23,453 nucleotides of DNA from Deinococcus frigens DSM 12807. GTDB lineage: Bacteria; Deinococcota; Deinococci; Deinococcales; Deinococcaceae. Shown piece after piece: positions 16,833 to 23,453 of the stretch. The stretch covers positions 1 to 23,453 of the forward strand of contig NZ_JNIW01000058.1 in NCBI RefSeq assembly GCF_000701425.1, written 5' to 3'. Below the pieces are notes generated by a model, which was not told the DNA's origin, searched no databases, and worked only from the letters and a program-made list of their open reading frames with translations. Every line of letters begins with the position of its first letter. Positions within the stretch are counted from its first letter, which is position 1. The translations under genes were made by a program, and so were the position numbers.

Positions 16833-18308
16833 ATGACCACCCACCCCAAACCCCACCTCCAGGCTGAAGCCACTCACTTGACGGCAGTTTCCAGACTTGA
16901 TCCGGCACGCAAGGCCGCGCTCGGTCAGTTCATGACGTCACCTGAAATCGCGCACTTCATGGCCTCGCTGTTCCCGGAAACGCCGGAGGTCGCTTGCCGG
17001 GTGCTAGATGCCGGAGCAGGGGCCGGGGCGCTCAGCGGTGCGTTTCTGGAGCGCTGGCAGAGGGGGGGATTGGGCTTCACTTCCGTTGAAGCTGTCGCAT
17101 ATGAAATAGACGAAACCCTGCGCGGCCACCTTGCCGGGCGGCTGCAAACCTATCCGGCAGCCAAAACCCAGATCAGGGCCGGGGATTTTATCGAGCTGGC
17201 GACGCAAGACCTGCTCTGGGACACTTTTCAGCCCTTCACCCACGCCATCCTCAATCCGCCTTATAGGAAGATCGGCAGTCAATCCCCGCACCGGCTGATG
17301 CTGCGCCAGATCGGGATTGAAACGGTCAACCTTTACTCGGCGTTCGTGGCGCTGGCCATCGCCCTGATGGCTCCTGGCGGGCAGATCGTGGCTCTGATTC
17401 CCCGCAGCTTTTGCAATGGACCGTATTACCGGCCCTTCCGTGAATTTCTCCTTTCCAGAACGGCTATTCGTCATCTGCACCTGTTCGAGTCGCGCCGTCA
17501 GGCATTCAAGGATGACGCTGTGCTGCAGGAGAACATCATCCTCCGGCTGGAGAAGGGCGGGCAGCTTGGGCCGGTGACGGTTTCCACGTCCACTGACAGC
17601 ACTTTCGCCGATCTGGTCAGCGCCGAGTATGCCCCCGAACAGATTGTCTTTCCCGGCGACGCAGAGAGCTTTATCCATGTGCCTGCAACGCCGGAGCTGC
17701 ATACACCCACCCTGCCTTGGGCGGCCACACTCGCAGACATTGGCGTGCAGGTTTCTACCGGGCCAGTCGTGGATTTCCGGCTCAGGGAGCACTTGCGGAA
17801 GATGCCGCAGACCGACACCGTGCCGCTGCTTTACCCCGCACATCTGGCAGGAGGCGTGAGCTGGCCTCTGGCGGGTGGAAGAAAGCCGAACGCTATTGTC
17901 CGCAATCAGGACACCGAGAAGTGGCTTTATCCCACCGGGTTTTACTGTGTCGTCAAGCGGTTGTCCTCCAAAGAGGAGCCGCGCCGTGTGGTGGCAACCG
18001 TCATCGACCCAGCCGCCTTTCCACAGGCCGAAAAGCTGGGCTTCGAGAACCATCTGAACGTGCTGCACGACAGTAAACATGGTCTGCCGGAGGCACTGGC
18101 ACACGGCCTGGCGGCGTACCTCAATTCAACCGGGGTGGATCAAGCCTTCCGGCGCTTCAGTGGGCATACCCAAGTGAACGCCACCGATCTGAAGAACCTG
18201 AGCTATCCCAGCCGCACTCAACTCTTGACATTGGGAGAGTGGGCGATGGGACAGCCAAGTCTCACTCAGAGCGTCATTGACGGGCAAATTGCGGAGTTGA
18301 AAACATGA
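16833..18308 (+). CDS. Type II N6-adenine DNA methyltransferase (PstI/BsuBI type)
   Basis: This encodes 491 residues, close to M.PstI and M.BsuBI in size. The motif order is that of gamma-class adenine methyltransferases: GQFMTSPEIA (31-40, motif X), VLDAGAGAGAL (57-67, SAM binding), the catalytic NPPY (141-144), then a C-terminal target-recognition region. With the endonuclease next to it the predicted site is CTGCAG, methylated on adenine; this is an inference from family. ATG 16833 has a CAGGA site 6 nt upstream; a longer open frame to 16737 would run into higA. The stop overlaps the endonuclease start by ATGA. Confidence 0.92.
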   Translation: MTTHPKPHLQAEATHLTAVSRLDPARKAALGQFMTSPEIAHFMASLFPETPEVACRVLDAGAGAGALSGAFLERWQRGGLGFTSVEAVAYEIDETLRGHLAGRLQTYPAAKTQIRAGDFIELATQDLLWDTFQPFTHAILNPPYRKIGSQSPHRLMLRQIGIETVNLYSAFVALAIALMAPGGQIVALIPRSFCNGPYYRPFREFLLSRTAIRHLHLFESRRQAFKDDAVLQENIILRLEKGGQLGPVTVSTSTDSTFADLVSAEYAPEQIVFPGDAESFIHVPATPELHTPTLPWAATLADIGVQVSTGPVVDFRLREHLRKMPQTDTVPLLYPAHLAGGVSWPLAGGRKPNAIVRNQDTEKWLYPTGFYCVVKRLSSKEEPRRVVATVIDPAAFPQAEKLGFENHLNVLHDSKHGLPEALAHGLAAYLNSTGVDQAFRRFSGHTQVNATDLKNLSYPSRTQLLTLGEWAMGQPSLTQSVIDGQIAELKT

Positions 18309-19267
18309 CCGACACATCCGCCCATCTGGACACCGCACAACACATCCTGACCGAACTGGGCTTTCCCAGGACGCAGCAGAACGAACGCTCGGCGCTGTGC
18401 CTGCTGGCGCTGCTGAACCTCACCCCAGAGAAAAACTGGAATCAGGCCGAGAACCCGCTTATGGGTATCACGCCGATCATGGACTGGGCCAGGGAGCAGT
18501 ACGGGAAGGCATATGCGCCCAACACCCGCGAAACCCTGCGCCGCCAGACCATGCACCAGTTTGTGGCGGCTGGACTGGCCCTGTACAACCCGGATCAGCC
18601 GGACCGTCCGGTCAACAGTCCGAGGGCCGTGTATCAGATCGAACCTGTTGCCCTGACGTTGTTGCAAACTTACGGCAGCGACGCGTGGCTAACGGAACTG
18701 GCAAACTATCTGGCCGGGCGTCAGACCCTAGCAGCACAGTACGCCCGGACCCGTCAGCAGCAACTGATTCCTGTTCAAATCGCGCCGGGTCAGGAAATCC
18801 TGCTCAGTCCAGGGCCGCACAGCGAGCTGATCCGGGCCATCATCGAAGATTTTGCGCCCCGTTTCGCGCCGGGCAGCATGCTGGTATACGTGGGCGATAC
18901 CGGCAAAAAGTGGGGTTATTTTAACCGCGCGTTGCTGGCAGAGCTGGGCGTGACCATCGATGCCCACGGCAAGATGCCCGATGTGATCCTCCACGATCCC
19001 GGGCGAAACTGGTTGCTGCTGGTGGAATCTGTGACCAGTCATGGCCCGGTGGACGGCAAACGCCACGCCGAACTTTCCAGCCTGTTTGCCAGTTCCTCCG
19101 CTGGCCTGGTCTACGTCACGGCCTTTCCCAACCGCGCCATCCTGGGCCGTTACCTCACCGAAATCGCCTGGGAAACAGAGGTCTGGGTGGCCGATGCACC
19201 GTCTCACCTGATTCACTTCGACGGTGAGCGCTTCCTGGGGCCGTATACCGATAGCGAGGAGCCATGA
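18305..19267 (+). CDS. Type II restriction endonuclease, BsuBI/PstI family
   Basis: This encodes 320 residues, matching R.BsuBI and R.PstI in length. The N-terminal half is helical (about 8-150). The C-terminal half carries the family signature: VGDTGKKWGYFN (196-207), then HGKMPDVIL with Pro225-Asp226, LLLVESVTSHGPVDGKR with Glu241, YVTAFPNR and a FDGERFLGPY end. These residues fit a PD-(D/E)XK-like nuclease site. It would cut unmethylated CTGCAG if specificity follows the family. The stop TGA (19265-19267) is part of the TGAACGCCCTCA repeat that begins the next gene. Confidence 0.92.
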   Translation: MTDTSAHLDTAQHILTELGFPRTQQNERSALCLLALLNLTPEKNWNQAENPLMGITPIMDWAREQYGKAYAPNTRETLRRQTMHQFVAAGLALYNPDQPDRPVNSPRAVYQIEPVALTLLQTYGSDAWLTELANYLAGRQTLAAQYARTRQQQLIPVQIAPGQEILLSPGPHSELIRAIIEDFAPRFAPGSMLVYVGDTGKKWGYFNRALLAELGVTIDAHGKMPDVILHDPGRNWLLLVESVTSHGPVDGKRHAELSSLFASSSAGLVYVTAFPNRAILGRYLTEIAWETEVWVADAPSHLIHFDGERFLGPYTDSEEP

Positions 19268-19866
19268 ACGCCCTCATCCCCCTCCTCCCCGCCCTGCATA
19301 CCCTCGAACCACTGGGTCTCTCCCCTACTGCCGTTCAAACGTGGTCAGCTTCGGCCAATCCTGAGCGGGCGGGCCGCCTCGCCCGGTATCTGGAGGCCGA
19401 GTTCCGGGCGCTGGCCGGGGCGTATGCGGGCAGCGTGGACCACGCCTACCTGCGCTCGGATGCCTTCCGGGCCAACGTGGTTCAGGCGGTGCGGGCGGCG
19501 GAGGTGGCCGAGTCCGAGGCCAAATTGCGCTTCATTGCCCGCGCCCTGGCCGGGTGCCTGCTGAACTTCCCGCCGCCCGCGCTGGATAAATTTCAGACGC
19601 TGCGGATCATCGGGGAGCTGTCAGACCGGGAAACGCAGGTCTTCGTGGGCCTGTTTGAACTGCTGGACCCCATGAACCCCTTCGAGGACCGCATCCCCGT
19701 TGGTACATCCGCGACGGTAGTGGGCCTGACCCGGCAGGAATTCGCGGCAGCGCTGCTGGGGCTGGGGCAACTGGGGGTGTTGGTGCGGGAAGACGCGGGC
19801 TGGAAACTGACGGCACTGGCGCGGCAGGTGGCGACGCTGTGCCGGATTGGAGGGGAAGAATTATGA
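19264..19866 (+). CDS. Hypothetical helical protein, first gene of a two-gene accessory unit
   Basis: This encodes 200 residues. I do not recognise a named family. The first ~48 residues (MNALIPLLPALHTLEPLG..., SANPERAGRLARYLEAEFRAL) are encoded by the repeat found three times in the island. Residues 60-140 are helical with a spaced pattern (LRSDAFRANVVQAV, SEAKLRFIARALAG, IIGELSDRETQVF) seen in accessory proteins near defence genes. The end (VGLTRQEFAAALLGLGQLGVLVREDAGWKLT) looks like a winged helix. It overlaps the endonuclease stop and the next start by ATGA on both sides. A regulator or antitoxin role is a guess. Confidence 0.7.
   Translation: MNALIPLLPALHTLEPLGLSPTAVQTWSASANPERAGRLARYLEAEFRALAGAYAGSVDHAYLRSDAFRANVVQAVRAAEVAESEAKLRFIARALAGCLLNFPPPALDKFQTLRIIGELSDRETQVFVGLFELLDPMNPFEDRIPVGTSATVVGLTRQEFAAALLGLGQLGVLVREDAGWKLTALARQVATLCRIGGEEL
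19265..19410 (+). repeat. Full-length parent of the island repeat (repeat C)
   Basis: This is the 5' 146 bp of the gene at 19264, in its intact reading frame. Decayed copies lie at 15865-16010 and 16787-16822 in the same orientation. The three copies flank the HigBA cassette and the restriction-modification cassette as direct repeats. Confidence 0.85.
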
Positions 19867-20339
19867 AGAACGACTGGCTCAACACTCTGTTTCCATCCAA
19901 CGCGGAGCGCACGTTGCCCTGGCCTCTCCTGGGCGACACCGTAACGCTGTGGCGTCCCAAGGGTCTGCACGAGCTTCGGCTACTGGCTCAAAGCGGCTGG
20001 AAGGCATGGCCGCCAAGATTGCCAGATCAGCCCATCTTCTATCCCGTTTTGAATCGCCCATACGCTGAAGAAATCGCGCGTGACTGGAACTCCAAACGCA
20101 ACAACCCGCCCATCGGTTTCGTCACTGAATTCGAAGTCAGAGCTGACGTAGCAACGTGTTACAAGATTCAGGTGGTGGGCGCGCAGGATCGCCATCAGGA
20201 ACTCTGGGTGCCTGCCGAAGAACTGGCCCGCTTCAATGCGGCAATTGTCGGGCCTATTCGCGTGGTGGCCCACTTTTCGGGCGAGAGCTATGTGGGCGCG
20301 ATCGACCCAGAAACACACTTGCCAGAAGATTTTCGATGA
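19863..20339 (+). CDS. Conserved hypothetical protein, possible ADP-ribosyltransferase-like fold
   Basis: This encodes 158 residues. The segment LWRPKGLHELRLLAQSGWKAWPPRLP, followed by QPIFYPVLNRPYAEEIARDWN, GFVTEFEV, QELWVPAEELARFN and VGPIRVVAHF, belongs to a conserved family. I recall it being labelled ADP-ribosylation/crystallin J1 in genome annotation, a label without clear support. The LWRP...EL...SG opening is reminiscent of small ADP-ribosyltransferase folds, but no catalytic triad can be assigned. It is translationally coupled to the gene before it (ATGA) and to pnuC after it (ATGA). A toxin-like role using NAD is speculative. Confidence 0.7.
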   Translation: MKNDWLNTLFPSNAERTLPWPLLGDTVTLWRPKGLHELRLLAQSGWKAWPPRLPDQPIFYPVLNRPYAEEIARDWNSKRNNPPIGFVTEFEVRADVATCYKIQVVGAQDRHQELWVPAEELARFNAAIVGPIRVVAHFSGESYVGAIDPETHLPEDFR

Positions 20340-20926
20340 ACGTCCTCAGCCTTAACCTCCCATCCCTCGCGCTAGACCTTGCAGGCGGCCTGTGCGTCCT
20401 CGTCAGCCTGTACTACCTGTGGGGCAGGGCCAGCACCTACTGGCACTGGAGCAACGCCTCGCTGCTGCCGTATTTTCTGCTGTTCCTGGCGGGCGGGCAA
20501 TGGATGCTGGCAGGCTTGCAGGTCACGTACCTGCTGTTCGGCATTCACGGCCTGTACCTGTGGCACCTGGAGGCGCGGCGCGCACGCGGCGAGATCCGCT
20601 TCAACGAGGCAGGGTGGTACGGCGTGACCTGGGCCGCCAGCCTGCTGATCTTCGCGTATACCGTGGCTTTAACCGACTTCGGCGACGTGTGGAACGGCGT
20701 GCAATTTGCGGCGGTCACGCTGGCTTTAATCGCCAACTTCGGCACGACGCGCCGCTGGGCCTGCTCCTGGCCGGTGTGGGTGGCGGTGAACGCCGTGCAG
20801 GCGATGTATTTCTGGCACACGGGGTACGGGGTGCTGTTCGCCCTGCAATTCATCCTGGCGGGCATGAGCGTCTACGGCTGGAGACAGTGGCGGCAGGCCG
20901 AGGCGCGGGAAGTGGCCTTTGCCTGA
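20336..20926 (+). CDS. pnuC: Nicotinamide riboside/NMN transporter PnuC
   Basis: This encodes 196 residues, nearly all in membrane helices. PnuC hallmarks are LYYLWGRASTYWHWSN near residue 30, QVTYLLFGIHGLYLWHLEARR, GTTRRWACSWPVWVAVNAVQAMYFW and the closing FALQFILAGMSVYGWRQW. Members take up nicotinamide riboside or related precursors by facilitated diffusion, trapping depending on kinase action inside. The ATG at 20336 overlaps the previous stop; longer upstream frames run through that gene. Its first bases, TGAACGTCCTCA, match the island junction motif at 11 of 12 positions. The downstream nadR-like gene overlaps by 8 nt. Confidence 0.9.
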   Translation: MNVLSLNLPSLALDLAGGLCVLVSLYYLWGRASTYWHWSNASLLPYFLLFLAGGQWMLAGLQVTYLLFGIHGLYLWHLEARRARGEIRFNEAGWYGVTWAASLLIFAYTVALTDFGDVWNGVQFAAVTLALIANFGTTRRWACSWPVWVAVNAVQAMYFWHTGYGVLFALQFILAGMSVYGWRQWRQAEAREVAFA

Positions 20927-21482
20927 CCTCACAGCGCCTGAGTCTGCGCCAACATTCAGGCACGCCCTGATCATCGGCAAGTTTGCCCCCTTCCACCGGG
21001 GTCACACGCTGCTGCTGGAGCGGGCGCTGGCCGAGAGCTGTGGCACCACCTCTGTGCGCGAATATGGCCGTGACGTATTCGAGTGCGAAAACGGCCAACT
21101 GACGCCCGAACACTTTCTGGAAATCGCGCTGGGCCACCATGCCTTAGAGGACGAGGCCGCCCGCACCCCCGGCGTCAACCGTTACGTGTTCTGCGACACC
21201 AACGCCGCCATCACGCTGATGTGGTCCTACCTGATCACCGGCACGGCCCTGCCCGAACTGCACGCCCTGGCCGACGCCTGCCGCACCCGCTACGCCCACC
21301 AGTTCCTGTGCGCCGACAATCTGGCCCACGAGCAGGACGGCTGGCGGGCCAACACGGAGGTTCGCACCGTGCAGCAGGCCTTCGTGCGGCAGGACCTGGG
21401 AACGCGCGGGATTCCGTTTCAGGAACTGCGGGGAGATGTGGAGGCGCGAACAGCGGCGGTGCAAGCGGCGCTGAAGATTTAG
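20919..21482 (+). CDS. NadR-like protein with in-frame internal deletion
   Basis: This encodes 187 residues, about half the length of a normal NadR-type NMN adenylyltransferase/ribosylnicotinamide kinase. Residues 15-36 hold the adenylyltransferase start with HRGH (26-29). At about residues 36-42 the sequence jumps to GTTSVREYGRDVFE, which in NadR lies after the kinase P-loop. The rest (YVFCDTNAAITLMWSYL, LADACRTRYAHQFLCADN, EQDGW) is the kinase domain C-terminal part. Most of the adenylyltransferase domain, its ISSTxxR motif and the GxxxxGK(S/T) P-loop are absent. Neither activity is expected. The TTG start overlaps pnuC. It may be a pseudogene that kept its frame by chance. Confidence 0.75.
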   Translation: MPDLTAPESAPTFRHALIIGKFAPFHRGHTLLLERALAESCGTTSVREYGRDVFECENGQLTPEHFLEIALGHHALEDEAARTPGVNRYVFCDTNAAITLMWSYLITGTALPELHALADACRTRYAHQFLCADNLAHEQDGWRANTEVRTVQQAFVRQDLGTRGIPFQELRGDVEARTAAVQAALKI

Positions 21483-21841
21483 CCGCCGTATTCCCCGTCC
21501 GTCACCTTCGCCAGCCACACCGTTTCGCCCGCGTTGATGGCGATGTGCTGCATCAAGGAGTCGGGGGCCGCGCCGTGCCAGTGTTCCTCGCCCGCGTCGA
21601 TCTGCACCACGTCCCCGGCGATCATGGTCAGGGCCGCCTCGCCGCGCTTTTGCACCCGGCCCACGCCGCTCAGGACGATCAGCGTTTGCCCGTGCGGGTG
21701 GGTGTGCCAGGCAGTACGTGCGCCGGGGGTAAAGGTCACGCGCAGCACCCCCACGGCCTGGCGTTCCATCCAGACCTCTCCGGTGAAATTGGCTTCAGGG
21801 GCGGAGTTCATGGTCAACGTCCGGCTGGGAATATGTTTCAT
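21479..21841 (-). CDS. Cupin-domain protein
   Basis: This encodes 120 residues, a single cupin barrel. Motif 1 is GARTAWHTHPHGQTLIVLSGVG with His46 and His48 as metal ligands. Motif 2 includes DVVQIDAGEEHWHGAAPD with a further His. Similar small cupins act as mandelonitrile lyases or in sugar and aromatic metabolism; the substrate cannot be told. The ATG follows a TACCCT box by 6 nt on the minus strand. Its stop overlaps the convergent nadR-like gene by 4 nt. Confidence 0.85.
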   Translation of the reverse strand: MKHIPSRTLTMNSAPEANFTGEVWMERQAVGVLRVTFTPGARTAWHTHPHGQTLIVLSGVGRVQKRGEAALTMIAGDVVQIDAGEEHWHGAAPDSLMQHIAINAGETVWLAKVTDGEYGG

Positions 21842-21847
21842 AGGTGC

Positions 21848-21853
21848 AGGGTA
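21848..21853 (-). promoter_or_regulatory. -10 element for the cupin gene
   Basis: TACCCT on the minus strand lies exactly 6 nt before the ATG at 21841, the same leaderless layout as at 1622, 6752 and 7518. Confidence 0.4.
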
Positions 21854-21880
21854 CGCTGCCAGAGCCAGACCCTGTGCGGC

Positions 21881-23276
21881 TCAGGCCAGCCCGATCATCC
21901 GGCGGCTGTGCGCGTCGTGGCGTTCCACCAGCGCGGGCAGTTCCACGCCCAGCAGCTCTCCCCCGTCCACGATCACGCGCCCATTCACGGTATTCAGCGC
22001 CACGCGCGGCGGCGCGCAGAGGGTCAACGCGCCGACCGGATCGTGCCTGGCCCCCGAATACCCCAGATCGCGCAGGTCCACGGCGATCAGATCGGCGGCG
22101 AATCCAGGCGCGAGCTGCCCGATGTCGTCCCGGTTCAGGACCGCTGCCCCGCCGCGTGTCGCCAGCCACAGGGCGTCGTGGGCAGTCAGGGCGTCCGCCG
22201 GATTGGGGGCCTGGCCCGGCACGCCGCGCACCCGCGAACTGTGTAGCGCCTGCCGCGCCTCGGCCAGCAGGTGGCAGCCGTCGTTGCTGGCGCTGCCGTC
22301 CACGCCCAGCGCCACCCGCACCCCGGCCTCCAGCAGTTGTCGGGTGGGCGCGCTGCCGCTGGCCAGCCGCATGTTGCTGCTGGGACAGTGCGCCACACCG
22401 CAACCACAGGCACCCAGGCGCACAGCGTCGCCCGCGCTGAAATGCACGCCGTGCGCGAACCACACGTCCGGCCCGGTCCAGCCCAGCGACTCGGCGTAAT
22501 CCGGCGGACGCAGACCGAATTTAGACAGGCAGAAGGCGTCCTCATCGGCGGTCTCGGCCAGGTGGGTATGCAGCATCACGCCCTTCTCGCGGGCGAGGAC
22601 GGCACTCTCGCGCATCAGGTCACCCGTCACCGAGAACGGCGAACAGGGGGCCAGCGCAATACGGATCATGGCGAGGCGGGCCGGGTCATGGAAGGCGTCG
22701 ATCAGCCGCGCGGAGTCGGCCAGGATGGCGTCTTGCCACTCCACGGCGCGGTCTGGTGGCAACCCGCCCTGCGATTCGCCCAGGCTCATGCTGCCGCGCG
22801 TGGCATGAAAGCGCAGCCCCAGGACTGGCGGCCCGGATGGTGTCGTCCAGCGTCACCCCATTCGGGTACAGATACAGGTGATCGGAGGAGGTGGTGCAAC
22901 CGCTCAGCGCCAGTTCCGCTAGGCCAAGCTGGGCGCTGTCGTAGGCGGCCTGCGGGGTCAGGTTCAGCCAGATCGGGTAAAGGGTCTTCAGCCAGTCAAA
23001 CAGACCCGAATCCACCGCCAGGCAGCGGGTCAGCGTCTGGTACAGGTGATGGTGCGTGTTGACCAGACCGGGTAGGACGACGTGGCCGCCCAGATCGCGG
23101 ATTTCCGCGCCTTCCAGCAGCTCGGCGGGCAACTGCGAATCCAGTCCCACCCAGACGATCTGCTGGCCCTCCAGAACAAGTGCAGCGTCCTGAAGCGGCG
23201 GCGTGGGCGCGAGGCGTTCGCCGGTCATGGGAATCAGGGTGTGGATGCGGCGCAGGACGGTGCGGGTGGGATTTAT
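21881..23276 (-). pseudogene. 8-oxoguanine deaminase-like amidohydrolase, frameshifted
   Basis: Two frames together make one amidohydrolase of about 460 residues. The first part has GGHVVLPGLVNTHHHLYQ (metal HxH) and LFDWLKTLYPIWLNLTP. The second has MSLGESQGGLPPD, LAPCSPFSVTGDLMRES, HTHLAE, WFAHG and GVDGSASND, giving the remaining ligands. LYQTL and the GESQGGLPPD signature point to 8-oxoguanine deaminase. The frames change at 22823-22826, where four bases stand between the Ala-Ala codons and the LGLRFHATRGS segment in place of a multiple of three. At the 5' end GGAGG (23286-23282) sits 5 nt before ATA (23276-23274) where an ATG would be expected; an in-frame GTG exists at 23315. The gene is probably inactive unless these are sequencing errors. 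Confidence 0.75.
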
Positions 23277-23358
23277 GGGGACCTCCAGGCGAAAACACAA
23301 ACTGGCCCCAACCACGACGGTCAGGGCCAGAAATTGTGTACGGTCTGTTTCGCCTAAT

Positions 23359-23453
23359 CTATTGATCGCGGCATAAATTAGAGTCCATCAAGCGGCGCGG
23401 CAACTGGATGTATCTGACGCGCTGCCAGGCACCGACCAGTTTCTCCTTGAGGA
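23359..23453 (-). mobile_element. IS630-family element, 3' end of transposase gene (right copy, cut by window edge)
   Basis: The 95 nt are the exact reverse complement of 259-353 and encode the last ~31 transposase residues plus a TAG stop. The copy lies on the minus strand with its 3' end pointing into the window, so it is inverted relative to the left copy. It begins about 80 nt upstream of the amidohydrolase start region. Identity over the visible part shows that both copies are recent. Confidence 0.88.

Noticed and set aside
14468..20339. A BREX, DISARM or other multi-gene named defence system
   Set aside because: The methyltransferase and nuclease match the simple type II PstI/BsuBI pair, and no helicase, PglZ or large ATPase gene is present.

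Overview
The window is high-GC bacterial DNA that looks like a Deinococcus chromosome or large replicon. The evidence is the futalosine (aminofutalosine) menaquinone genes mqnE and mqnA, an RqcH-type ribosome rescue protein, a NAMPT-type nadV with pnuC, and many start codons lying 5-7 nt after a TANNNT box, which is the leaderless-promoter layout known in Deinococcus. The genus call is an inference. No rRNA, tRNA or CRISPR array was seen.

Layout. (1) 1-350 and 23361-23453 are the identical 3' ends of two inverted copies of one IS630-family element, so the window starts and stops inside a repeat. (2) 347-1622 is a toxin-antitoxin patch: an antitoxin-like gene cut by the IS, a DUF433/DUF5615 pair, and a second antitoxin-like pair. 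(3) 1623-7518 holds a frameshifted DUF1440-like gene, rqcH, a RluA-family pseudouridine synthase lacking the catalytic Asp, a ComEC-type metallo-beta-lactamase lipoprotein with its DUF3006 partner, and a DUF1684 gene. (4) 7618-10941 is a tightly overlapping run mqnE - VOC - NTF2-like - P-loop kinase - mqnA. (5) 11212-12940 encodes a dienoyl-CoA isomerase-like crotonase and a 2,4-dienoyl-CoA reductase-like SDR, a plausible unsaturated fatty acid oxidation pair. (6) 13065-21482 is an NAD salvage locus (nadV ... pnuC - nadR remnant) split by a 5.9 kb accessory island. (7) 21479-23315 holds a cupin and a frameshifted 8-oxoguanine deaminase-like amidohydrolase.

The most interesting part is the island (14468-20339): an AT-rich DUF4062 protein, a HigB/HigA toxin-antitoxin pair, a PstI/BsuBI-type restriction-modification pair, and a two-gene unit of unknown function. 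The first ~146 bp of the gene at 19264 recurs in decayed form directly after the DUF4062 gene (15865-16010) and, internally deleted, after higA (16787-16822). Each copy starts TGAACGCCCTCA, and the TGA serves as the stop codon of the preceding cassette for higA and for the endonuclease gene. The same 12-mer with one mismatch lies at the start of higB and of pnuC. This looks like stepwise stacking of defence cassettes at one start-codon target, each leaving a target duplication.

Several genes look decayed: an amidohydrolase with a frameshift and an apparent AUA start, a NadR-like gene with an in-frame internal deletion removing most of the adenylyltransferase domain and the kinase P-loop, and a DUF1440 gene with two apparent N-terminal frameshifts. 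Sequencing error cannot be excluded for the frameshifts.
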